From positions 5,210,001 to 5,274,000 of the forward strand of contig OX485809.1 in NCBI GenBank assembly GCA_950295325.1: DNA of 64,000 nt, in the 5' to 3' direction. Positions 1 to 10,391 of this stretch are shown in pieces; within the stretch, counting starts at the first letter, position 1; each line of letters opens with the position of its first letter. Both the position numbers and the translations under genes were made by a program. The DNA is from Polytrichum commune. Its lineage: Eukaryota; Streptophyta; Polytrichopsida; Polytrichales; Polytrichaceae. A model generated the notes under the pieces. That model did not search any database, was not told the origin of the DNA, and worked only from the letters and a program-made list of their open reading frames with translations.

Positions 1-292
1 TTATGTTATGTTAACATGTCATGTTATGTCAATATGACATTCAGATAAATTGGAGCACACCCTGTGGCCCTATTACTTATATCTCGCGCAACCAAGTGTG
101 TCAAGTCAAGAAAGTTTGTGAACCCTTTGAATGGTCCACCACTCTGCGGGATCACTTTTAGTTAGAATGTTAGCATTAAAAGTTAGAATTGATAGGGAAT
201 TTAGGAAAAATTAGTTCATTTAGCATTTAGCCTAGAAGAAGGAAGGTCAAAATGAAACTAAGTAGTGCTAGAAGATAGCAAAGTAGAAAAAA

Positions 293-395
293 TGTGCTAG
301 CTAGTAAAAACAACTAGCTAAGCAAATATTAGTAGATGCTAGCTATTAAGCAAATGTTAGTAAATGCTAGCTAAGCAAGTGTTAGTTTATTAGTT
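293..395. repeat. Short tandem repeats of a GCTAGCTAAGCAA-like unit
   Basis: Imperfect tandem copies of a roughly 25-30 base unit built on GCTAGCTAAGCAAATGTTAG. They lie within putative LTR-type element a. The other two LTR-type elements also carry internal tandem arrays. Confidence 0.7.
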
Positions 396-1189
396 AGTGT
401 GAGGCACACAAGACTATTGGAGGTGTTTTACGTAAGAAGATAAAATCGGCTTGAAGACTTTTGAAGACAAAAAAGAAAGAGAGCAAGGGGGCTACTTGCC
501 CACTTGCCCCCTTGCCAACTCGATGGCGGAAAAATTAGAAAGATTTCTAAAGGTTTTTTGTCGGAGCCACCTCGGCGAGAGGGTGGCAACCTCAACCGGG
601 AAAACCCCCGAGCCAAAATTTCGGGAAAGGGTTTGAAAAATGGATCCGGTGGAGGAGGGGTCCAACCCTTTTGTGAGAGGGTTTAAAAACCCCTCCTTCC
701 ACCTTGTAGCTCTCTCTCTTTCTCTAGTTTTTGGGCGAAGCCCTGCTTCAATGTAGTTAGGAAAAAATCCTTTAGCATGTATTCTCAATGGTCTAAAAGA
801 AAGGCTTGAGAACCTCCTCTACTCTCTCTCTCCTAGTTAGGTTGTGTGTTTATTAACACACCAACAAAATTATTCCTTCTTTTGTAGAGGTAGGTTGGAT
901 GGTAGAATTTTGAGTAGAGGCATTATAGACCTCATCTGCCAATGCCCTGAAGGCTTAGTTCAAAAGCTAGAACAAGATACTTATCATTTTTCTCTTAGAG
1001 AGATTTCATATAGCTATCCATAGCCGTTTCCCATTTGTGATTTGGTTGAGATGACAATTAGTTATGGATTTTCAAAGATGGAGTAGAAAAACTGGGTGGT
1101 CTTGTGGGTAGCGGCTGCTGGATCAGACCTGCGAGCCCAATAGGAATTTTAATTCCAAGAAATTATATTTTTCCCAAGTAGAACTTTTG

Positions 1190-1600
1190 TGTAGCTTTCC
1201 AAAATGGCTTAGAACATTTGATTTGAGCATGATTTGAATTAGATATGAATTGTGCAAGATGGGACACATAGTTTGAGAACTTTTGGTTGACTGCTGCATT
1301 ACAGAGGACCTGCTGGGTTCACTTCGGCTTACCTTTCTAATCACATATTTTTATCAAATACATCTTTTTAATATCTCTCCAGGGTCATATAGAACGTTTG
1401 ATTTGACTAAGATTTGAATTAGATATGAATTGTTGAAGGCGAGATACATAGTTTAAGCCTTCTTGATTGACTGCTGTGTTACAAGGAGTCCGCTGAATTT
1501 CTATTAGCTTAACCTGCTGATGTCATAATTTTTCTAGTTAGAGCTTGTTCATAGCTTTCCAATGGTATAAGGAAAGCCTAGATCCAAGTAGTAAGGAATG
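1190..1600. repeat. Diverged direct repeats, about 180-base period
   Basis: A block containing TTTGAATTAGATATGAATTG, a 'cacatagttt' segment and 'ttgactgctg' occurs near 1200-1325 and again near 1380-1510. A partial third copy starts near 1545. No coding potential is evident. The region 840-2690 otherwise shows no gene. Confidence 0.6.
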
Positions 1601-2695
1601 TGCTATGAATTTTTGAAGTTAGAAGGTAGATAGGTGGGTTGGAAGGGTCGGTTGAATCGACCTCACACTTCCAACCCTCATAACTTTTGCATTTCTTATC
1701 CGATTAGAGTGATTTTTAGATCATTGGAAAGATAATTTGGTGCACTAAGTATAAATATTATGCTTAGGATTAAATTACAGGGCAGAATAACACTTTATAT
1801 TTTAATTGTTAACTAAGGTACGCTTACTACCAAACTAGTTACAAAGAAGGAGGCAAGGTCGACGCTCGGAAAGTGGAGCAAGGAAGGAGGTAGCGGCTCG
1901 GCCTACATCAAGCCCAAATCAACCGAGGAAAATTGAGGTAAATTAACTAACCTTAAGCCTTCCATTTAGGATCGGAGGGAGCACGGCTAAGGTACGCATC
2001 TCTAAACCCACTCACCTATCTCGTAAGGTCAAGTGGCTTGACCACTTGACCGCCAAGGGAGTACCCAATTCCATTGTTTTCGGGGCCCTTGGTATGTTTT
2101 GTGGTAGTAGCTTCATTTATTAGCAAGTTTCGTGTGTGGTAAGTCGGATTAATCACCGACACGACCACTCTGAATGTTGTTGGTGGAAAGGTGGGGTTAA
2201 TGACCCGCGAATCCACTATTATATTGTTGGCCCCATAGATTGGGAGTAATGGCCCCAATTTATGCAGATTGCGCAACAGGTTGAACCTACAGGTTGCCCG
2301 TCACCCTGGTCCCATTGAGTTGCATTTCGTGGTCTATCCAGTGTAAACACATTTAACAATCAAAACATACAAAATAAATCGTAAACCCTTGTTGGCAAGA
2401 GACCCGAGGTAAGGGGTGATGCCTAATATGTTAATGTAGTGAGTTAGGACGTGCAAACAAAAGTAAGTAATTAAGAAGGAATTTGTGTGAAGGGTGGGAC
2501 TTAGGCCAAGTTCCCCCGCTTAGAAAACTAAATAGAACTAAATAAAGAAATAGGAACAATTGAATGGTCGACGTTATACACCTATCATCCGGGTTCGACT
2601 TGGGCGCCTGCAAATGCAGGCCACCTTCACCGAAGGGCTTGTGTGATACTTTTAGGCTCCCTCGAAAGGGGGTGGCCCAAAAGTACCACAAAGTT

Positions 2696-5600
2696 GCATC
2701 AAAATGTTGTACACACATACTTACTAGGCTAAGCAGGCTAACAAGGAATGATCATAATATAGTTGCATTTGACACTCTTCAAACTTTGTCCATTTTTATT
2801 GAGAGCTATCAGTTTTTAACATCATCATGGTATCTACTAGGGTCATGCATAACATTCATTTGCAGATTTTGTCACTTGAAACCCTTTATTGAGTTGGATG
2901 AAGCGTGGCATTCAACAATTTGAATGCACTTTCTAAATTTGTAATTGCAAGACTTCATCCATATATTAATATGCTTTGACAAGTTTACTCCACAAGTTTA
3001 CTAGTAGGGTTTAGGGTACCCTAAACTTGAATCAGCATTATTTCCTACCCCAAACAATACATTGTGCTCTATTAAACACTCCAAACACTGGGTGCTCATG
3101 TGGATCATTAGCCCTAAGCCGATGTGGCATCACAATTTAACTTCTAATGAATGACATCGCTGGGTAAACGCCATTCATCGCTCAATATCACGACACTTGA
3201 TGAGTAACATAATTCCCTACATGCATAATACTAGCTTAAGGGTTGCCCCACACTTTTACGGTGACCATACAAAGAAGACTTAAATCACAAAGATTGCATA
3301 CAAACAAACTTCTCATCCATCAACATAAGGAACACTTGGCTCACATGATAGGATTGTGGCCACAGACCTGATCATGATATCAATCAAAGTATTCAAAGCC
3401 AGTATGGAGTTCACTAAAGTACCTTAACCAAAAAACCCTAAACCCTAAACCCAAACACAGACCCAAACCCAGACCCTAAACCCTAAACCCTAAACCCTAC
3501 AAACGAAACCCAAACCCATACACAATGGATGTATAGTAGAACCCATGAATTACTCCATAAACAATATGTGGAGACATAGCATGAATTGCATAGCACACAT
3601 GAAGAGCCATGATGACAGTGTTCTGTGGCAATGTACGGCCAGTACATCGGTTTAGTAACGAGCCGGCTGATAGTTTTGCGGTGATTTCCAATTGATTATG
3701 GACTGATTCGGGATGGGGTACCGTGACATGTGTATCATGTTGAGGTCGGAAACCTACCGATTCCAGCTGGCGAGTTGAGGGGACAACGACCAGTTGAGGG
3801 ATTTACTTCATAGTCCAGGAATGTTACGAAGTCCACTTAGCCATTAGAGGCAAGTAGCCGAAGGGACTAGGGATAGGGCGGAAATGTTTCTAGTGTTCAT
3901 AATCTTTAGTATAGTCAATATGACACCTTTGGGGAGCGCAGAAAGCCACCCTAAACCAGCTAAAATTCCTATTATGACAGGTGGTCTAGAATCTTCTAAT
4001 CTGATAGTAGGGAATACAAACATGTAAGCAATATGTCATTGAGCTTAAAAACATATACAACTTGGTCAAACAATATAGATGGAATTTATAATATACATGT
4101 GACAATATATTCAAATAATTTGAAATATACATGTGACAATATAGATTGAAGAGTTATAGGATCTATGGTGTTGCCTACCTAAGTTGTGAACTGTCATCTT
4201 ATATTTTAAATTCCTTAATAGCGTTTGAAAACTAAAAAATTTATTAACACCAAAATGTAAAGAGTTGTCCGATTAAGAGTTACACAACAATGTATAATGA
4301 CGTAACGCATCACTAGTAAGATTCACCGTAGGTGGTTGGTGTGAACATTATCATGATCCACATCTCTTCAATGCACATGAACATTGAGATGAAAGCCGTG
4401 TGCACGATTTCTCAATTTTGGGTCAGTAATCCCTTCCCCTTCCATCCGAATATAACTTAGTCTCGAATGACATCTAGTAATCATCATAATTCAGGGGTTA
4501 GCTCCTAGTTCATATTTAATTTAGACAATTTTGGCTTGAGAATGTTTCGATCCAATGGCATGATTATTATAGTATATGGCTTAGCCCTCCATCCCATAAT
4601 GTGTCAGCTCTTGGACCTAACATAATATGAAACTATACATTGTGACCAAATTGAATGGTGGATCCGAAGCATTAATTTACCATTGTGAGCGGAACCCCTT
4701 GGAATGCCACACTGAAATTTCACATCAATACATTAATTGTCTTTCCTTATGAACACATTAATTTTAAATTATGTTGGAGATTGGGCTTGGTCCAATAATT
4801 AGATTTAGGCAGCTGTAGCCAAGGACCATTATATTAATTGGTAAAACAAACTAACAAATCACCTCATGTTTAGCACATTGTAAGCCTTTTGTGAGAAAAT
4901 CCTGGCGTGCAAGGAATTTTCAGACATAGCACTTAATATGAATAACTTGGAAGTTGAGGAACCTAGTAGGAAATTTGTAAATCCATATACAAATTGAATG
5001 TATTTGGGATCGTTTTTGTAATCGTAGCCTGAGTTGGGGTTTTTTTTTGGTTTCCCATTCATTGTAATTTGCTCAAAATGCAAACCAAAGTGGCACTTAG
5101 AGTGTAAGGGGTTTAGGGTTTAGGGTTTACGGTGAGGAGTAGGGTTGATGGGCCTCCGGAGGCTACTCAATCTTAACTAATATTTAACTCACACATCAAC
5201 TTTTCGCCTATTGGTTACACTATTGGAGTCAATTTGTTTAGGGTACAAGGGTTTAGGGTCAATTTGAGATGGCATCCTCTAATGTTAGTTGGCGGCACAA
5301 ATTTCGAATGTTAGTTGGAGGCACAATTTCCGAATGTTTGTTTGTCAGCGCAAAATTGAAATTGTTGTTGATTCAGAAATGTTTTATGTTTACGAAATAC
5401 CCCAGAGATGTTGTTGATCACAAATGTTGTTGGTTTCACATTTGCAAACTTTAAGGTGACTAACCCAAACATCATGATCAAGGTTGCAAATACCAATTAT
5501 TACTCACCCGCCAAGTTAAAGCGATCATTATACCACCGATAAGAAGCCAAATGAAAAGACGTCCAAGTGAGGACTCCGAGGCTAACCAATGAGGTTCATT

Positions 5601-6960
5601 GCCCTAGGTTACTAAGGCAGATGGTCCACAATCCACTCAAATTTCAGTCTCAGATTGTCAATAAAGCACCTTTAACTCCGACCATATTAAATACAACCCA
5701 AAACCCTCAATAGCACAGCGATCATCACAATTTTGTGACTTACCATTGAAAACGTCTGTCATTCTGAAATGGAACTCAAATTAGGATGTTTATTCTATAG
5801 CAGATTAGTTGATAGCACACCACTTTCACAAATTATTCACATTCAACTAATTGAATGTAATTACGTGTAAATAACCTTAACTAATCTCAATAAATAAGAA
5901 AGTATGCTTCACATATTGCATGTAAAACAATTAACACTAGCAAATTGATGTTTATCTATAAATCAGACCATCACAACCGGGTCATCTGTAACCCGCGTTT
6001 GGCAGTCATGGATTACGATTTAGCAACGAGAACCACAAAAAATCAAAATTGAAAGTAATACCCCTGTGGAAAATAGTGGTTGTTCGCACCTATATCCCCA
6101 TTTTTTTAACACACTGAGTGAACCCAGAGATGTTATTGTGTTGTGACATGGCCCGAGCTCGTTGAATTGGGTGAACCCAAAATTATGGGCCAAACCTTGG
6201 CGTAGGGGCCAATTGAATGTCATATTTCACATCAAAACAAAATCCTTACATCTAGTATCGTTTATAGCGAACTAGATCCATTGGATTATGTGGAAATTTA
6301 TACTACTCTTTCCCAAATTAGTTCTTGAACATTTGGGTCACTGAATTGGCCTACCCTCTAGAAATGTTAACCATCGGGATCGCCACAACATTTATAGAGG
6401 TGTTAACAGCTAACAATTATTATAAAATTATTATTATTTTGAACCCTATAAAAATCTTAACATTTATAAAGCTAACAAATAAACAACAAAATCACATTAT
6501 ATGTAGGCAAGCTTGGACCAAGTGCCGCAAACTTAATTGTGATTTTAGTCCCCTTCGTCAAATGTTACGATATTGGGGGGTGTTCAATAATTCCCTTTTT
6601 GCTTGGGAACATTGTACGCGCCTCAATAGCAGGGTATGATGCCCAAGTGTGATGGCAGTGGTGGGCCGAGGGTACCAATGGATAGGAATTACCAATTCAG
6701 GCGTGTTTTCATCCCATCAATCCAACTTGGATCCAAAGGCGTACCAGCGGGTAGTACGCGCTCATAGTGGTGATGCCCAAGAGTGGGCGATGTGCTAAGT
6801 ATCATTACAGGATTGGGGGTGGACCGGATTGGCAAAATTTCCCACGTTCACAATTGCATGATGTGCATGTAAATACCCACCAAAAGGCATCAAAAGCCGT
6901 CCTTCCGTTGGAGCTGTGACGGCCTAAAACGACAGGGAGGGAACCTTCAAATTTGTATTA
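2696..6960. other. Intergenic, AT-rich, no gene recognised
   Basis: No reading frame here resembles a known family; the ORFs of 60-120 codons look like chance. The stretch holds interstitial telomere-like tracts (listed separately). Near 6046-6115 it also holds a block that recurs in shortened form at 56491-56534. Confidence 0.6.
3430..3502. repeat. Interstitial telomere-like repeat (CCCTAAA)n
   Basis: Several CCCTAAA units, mixed with degenerate CCCAAAC/CCCAGAC units, match the plant-type telomere repeat. Shorter tracts lie near 3008-3024 and, in TTTAGGG orientation, near 5109-5130. Confidence 0.85.
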
Positions 6961-7119
6961 GGGCACTATTCTCCCACCAAATCTGCTACACCCGTCTATA
7001 TAAGCCGGCAACATGCACACTCGCACCCTCTTTTGTCGCCCTCTGCCAGGGAGCACAACACCACAACCTTCTTGTTGCTATCCCATCCCTGGATCCATAA
7101 ACAAGGTTCGGTCCTACAC

Positions 7120-7300
7120 ATATACCACACCTGCTCGAAGGGGTGTTGTAGCATATGTTGTTCCATGTGTTGTTCCATGTGCAAGGAGCATTGCAATGGC
7201 GGTAATACCACACCTGCTCGAAGGGGTGTTGTTCCATGTGTTGTTCCATGTGCAGGTCCATGTGCAGGTCCATGTGCAGGGAGCATTGCAGTGGCGGTAG
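7120..7300. repeat. Direct repeats around a CATGTGCAGGTC motif
   Basis: The segment 'ccacacctgctcgaaggggtgttg' region occurs twice (near 7125 and 7207). TTGTTCCATGTG and CATGTGCAGGTC are repeated several times between and after. Long overlapping ORFs on both strands arise from this repeat structure and are not genes. Confidence 0.7.
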
Positions 7301-7361
7301 TTTTCTAGGGCCTCTAATCATCCCTCTATACCGTACAGTACGGACGTGTAGCCAAAGCCTG

Positions 7362-7566
7362 GAAGCCAGAGCCAACCCAAGGGGTTTCACTCGATAGAGT
7401 GAAACCTCAAGGGCCATAAACTTAGCTAGAGCCAGCCCAAGGGGTTTCACTCGATAGAGTGAAACCTCAAGGTCCATAAACTTAGCCAGAGCCAGCCCAA
7501 GGGGTTTCACTCGATAGAGTGAAACCTCAAGGTCCATAAACTTAGCCAGAGCCAGCCCAAGGGGTT
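7362..7566. repeat. Palindrome family 2 array, left part (60-base units)
   Basis: Three near-identical 60-base units each contain a 24-base palindrome (7383-7406, 7443-7466, 7503-7526) with core TTCACTCGATAGAGTGAA, followed by the start of a fourth unit. The fourth unit is cut at 7566 by an LTR-type insertion and resumes at 9750. Because 60 is a multiple of three, the array stays open in several frames and creates a spurious repetitive ORF. Confidence 0.92.
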
Positions 7567-8784
7567 TGTGAGCCCAAAAGGGTGCCCACATTTAGTCTTA
7601 GACCCTTGAAACGTTAGTTGATGCACTTTGAAGTAGCATGTTACTTCACAAAAATATAAAAAGAGTGAAATGTTAGTCTTAGAAGTACCATGTTGTAAGA
7701 GGCTAGGATGTGAGTTGTTATTGTGTTTTTACCTTCGGAAGGATTTGAGTGAATGAGGATAGGTAAGGAGAACTTGGATTGAGTAGTTAGTGAGTAGGCT
7801 AGTACAAATGGATGGAGACAACCAAAGTGACTCAAGAGGCAAGTGCATTCGAATTGGGATGAATGGAGGATCACATGGAGCGCACAAGTGGACCACCTCA
7901 TCATGGCCACTTAATGGGGAAGGCCCAAGGAAGAATGCAAGGTGGAGGATAAGCAAATTCTCAAAGCACCAATCAAATCACGAGTTAAGCATCGTGGTTT
8001 GAATTAAGTGGTGAGCGACGATTTGGGAAAGTAAGGGGAGAAAGTTATGGCGGCGGAAAGCGAAGGAGGCTAAGTTTGGGTTGAAGCATCCCAAGTTTGG
8101 TAAAGTGTGGTAGGTAGAAGGCCAAGGCTAGTTAAATGTTCGAATTAGGATCCTTGTTGATCATTTGAGGGAGGAAGGCTTAGAAGATAGGATTGGCGCC
8201 TACTAAGTAGGAGGAAATCTCAAGGGCTTATCGTGAGCCTTGAGGGTGCTCACCCCCTCAAGCTTACTATATAATCCCTCATTCTTCCCTCACTCATCCT
8301 CTCTTTCCTTTGTGCTCCAAGGCACCCCACGAGTTATAAGTGTGGGTGTGGGAAGCCATATTGGAGCACATGTGTGTGCTTAGTTTTTAGTTTGAGAGCC
8401 AAGGCTTATTAGCCTTGAAGAGGGCTTGACCTCTTGGTAGAATTAGTGTTGACGTGAAGGATTTTAAAGTTAATTCATGATTCCAATTTGTGGTACTTAA
8501 AGTTCATGTTTTGAATACACGTGGTTGCAAGTTCCATGTTTAAGAGTTGAGCACTTGATGTTGTGATGAGTGCAAAAATATACTTGTGTGGATTAGTTAG
8601 TCTTAGTGAAGTTAGGAAATTCTCTCTCCCCCTCTCCTCTCTAGGATTTTAGGATTTTAGGATTAGAGAAGAATTGTGTGATTAGAAAGGGGTTGTTAGT
8701 AGAATTAGGAAAATTAGGTAGGAAGATTAGTTAAGGGCTTGAATAATTAGTGAGGTAGTTGGGGATTACAACTACAAAGTTGTG

Positions 8785-9055
8785 GGTTCATGAAGGAGCT
8801 GGGTTTATGAAGGAGCTGGGTTTATGAAGGAGCTGGGTTTGTTTAGTTAGAAAGTAAAGAGCTGGGTTTATGAAGGAGCTGGGTTTGTTTAGTTAGAAGC
8901 TAAGGAGCTGGGTTCATGAAGGAGCTGGGTTTATGAAGGAGCTGGGTTTGTTTAGTTAGAAGCTAAGAAGCTGGGTTTATGAAGGAGCTGGGTTTATGAA
9001 GGAGCTAGGTTTATGTAATGAGAAAGTAAAGAGATGGGTTCATGAAGGAGCTTAG
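8785..9055. repeat. Tandem array, about 17-base AAGGAGCTGGGTTTATG unit
   Basis: Roughly a dozen copies of a 17-base unit, interspersed with a longer spacer containing TTTAGTTAGAAGCTAAG. It lies inside LTR-type element b. Element c has a different-sequence tandem array (36010-36325) at the corresponding place. Confidence 0.85.
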
Positions 9056-9333
9056 TAGATAGCCTACCTAATTAGCTCATAGACAAGTAGTTAGTTACAT
9101 TATGCTAGTTAGTGTTATGTGTGGCTTTCACAAGTAAATGTATTTGAGATTGACTATAGAGAATAGTGTTTTTTTTTAACACTTGCATCCTCTCTTTAAA
9201 AATAAACCACGTGCACAACTTAATGGAGAATGTGGAGCACTCTCGCGATGGCAAGACAAAGGAAGCAAAGACCAAAGGTGCGAGGGAGAGATTGACATAA
9301 GTCACATAAGTATTTCTTAATACTTAAAGGCTT

Positions 9334-9546
9334 ATGTACGGTATGGAGACACCAAGTGAGACCTCTTATAGTAGCGATACGGAATACACAAGTGATAGTT
9401 CAAGTGGTAGTATAGAGTCAACGGCACGGACTCCATTTAGGAGAGGGATATCCTTAAGGGCTTGTGTAGCTAAAGCAGCCGGATGGACGTTAGAAGCAAA
9501 CAAAGACAAAATAGCACCCGAGCATAAGGAGGTTAAAATAACATAG
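9334..9546 (+). CDS. Small ORF with conserved RGISLRACVAKAAGWTLE peptide (element b)
   Basis: A 70-residue ORF inside LTR-type element b. An acidic, Ser/Thr-rich N-terminal half (residues 1-35) is followed by RGISLRACVAKAAGWTLE. The inverted element c encodes the identical 18 residues at 35630-35685. Over these 18 codons the two copies differ in 15, and every difference is synonymous, so the peptide has evidently been under purifying selection. Upstream, near 9220, element b also has an out-of-phase MENVE-like start matching element c, so this copy is probably rearranged. I do not recognise the peptide. It could be the start of a gag-like protein or an exon of an internal gene. Confidence 0.45.
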   Translation: MYGMETPSETSYSSDTEYTSDSSSGSIESTARTPFRRGISLRACVAKAAGWTLEANKDKIAPEHKEVKIT

Positions 9547-9749
9547 TTAACTTGTGCATTCTCCACATACGTATTGAAATCGTACATTGAGTTGTTAAAA
9601 GTGAAATTCCAGTTAAATCCAAGACCACTTGAAGGGTGAACCTTGCACTATGGACTCATCCAAGTCCAAATCCAATACCGCGGAGGAATGTGAGCCCAAA
9701 CCCACTACTCGGACTACGGACGCTTAAGGGTGGGGGGTTTGGCCTCACA

Positions 9750-10023
9750 GGGTTTCACTCGATAGAGTGAAACCTCAAGGGCCATAAACTTAGCCAGAGT
9801 GAAACCTCCAGGGTTTCACTCGATCGAGTGAAACCCCATGGGCTGGCTATGGCTAAGTTTATGGCCCTTGAGGTTTCACTCTATCGAGTGAAACCCCTTG
9901 GGCTGGCCATTTTACTTACCTTTTTACTTACCCTTTTACTTCCCCTTTACTTACCCAGAGCCGTAACACCACTTAATTATCAGTCAGCCCTTGAAGTTTC
10001 ACTCGATCGAGTGAAACCTCAAG
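9750..10023. repeat. Palindrome family 2 array, right part
   Basis: Palindromes lie at 9751-9774 (one arm change), 9811-9836 (perfect, 26 bases, core TTCACTCGATCGAGTGAA), 9872-9895 (unit in reverse orientation) and 9996-10017 (perfect; extendable to 9990-10023 with one mismatch). The surrounding 60-base unit appears in both orientations here. This part is continuous with 7362-7566 once the LTR-type element is removed. Confidence 0.9.
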
Positions 10024-10224
10024 GGCACTGGCGTCTTCCAGCAGATGGCTCTAGGGTAGGCTTTGTGATATTCAAAATTGCAAATGAATGTCAGTACACT
10101 ACATAAAAGCAGTCTGTATCATTACTACAAACCATATAGTATTGCGAAGTTATTTAGAGCCCATATATTAGGAAAGGATTTCATTGCAACATGTGCTATG
10201 TGAATATAGTGCCAGCCCAATTAG

Positions 10225-10246
10225 CTCTCACTCGATCGAGTGAAAG
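10225..10246. repeat. Palindrome family 2, copy nearest gene A
   Basis: Contains TCACTCGATCGAGTGA (10228-10243), perfectly palindromic, about 150 bases upstream of the gene A start. Its position in the presumed promoter or 5' leader suggests a possible regulatory or recognition site; that is inference. Confidence 0.75.
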
Positions 10247-10391
10247 TTCATTGGCAGGCTGCTTGTGCTGGCAACCAACATAGTGCGAGTGCAAGCTCTA
10301 ATATGATTAAATAGCAGATTGTACGTGAAGCTATATGAAGGCCAAGTTGTAGCCCTGACTGCGCAAGTGTTTTTGTGCAGATTTGCGGAGA

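Larger units (their letters stand above)
117..2690 (+). mobile_element. Possible LTR-type element (copy a)
   Basis: The segment begins TGTGAACCC and ends ACCACA. It is flanked on both sides by AAGTT (112-116 and 2691-2695), which fits a 5-bp target duplication with TG...CA ends. The first ~25 bases resemble the starts of the two better-supported elements at 7567 and 37800 (TGTGAGCCC, then a GTGCCCACA-like block). The 3' end is only weakly similar to theirs. No protease, reverse transcriptase or integrase reading frame is visible, so if real it is a solo LTR or a non-autonomous derivative. The boundary was found by looking for a matching duplication, so chance agreement is possible. Confidence 0.38.
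7567..9749 (+). mobile_element. LTR-type element (copy b) inserted in the palindrome array
   Basis: The 2183-base segment starts TGTGAGCCC and ends GCCTCACA, giving TG...CA termini. It is flanked by the 5-bp duplication GGGTT (7562-7566 and 9750-9754). Removing it and one duplication copy restores a normal family 2 palindrome unit. A TATA-like CTATATAAT lies near 8269 in a plausible promoter position. It is homologous over its whole length, with divergence, to the inverted copy at 35448-37800: both ends, the mid-element tandem array and a conserved ORF correspond. No pol-like frames are seen, so it is a solo LTR with an unusually long LTR, or a non-autonomous retroelement. Confidence 0.85.

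Noticed and set aside
428-788. Overlapping ORFs of 60-98 codons near the left end
   Set aside because: No family resemblance, mutual overlap on both strands, and location in probable LTR-type sequence.
6986-7591. A 201-codon minus-strand frame with a repeated MDLEVSLYRVKPLGLALAKF segment
   Set aside because: Produced by the 60-base palindrome units, whose period is a multiple of three; it runs into the LTR-type insertion.
9689-9749. An internal TGTGAGCCCAAA copy near the end of element b, suggesting a second LTR start
   Set aside because: The homologous position in element c reads differently (TGTGATTCTCAAAA), so the match is probably coincidental and the remaining 60 bases are far too short for an LTR.
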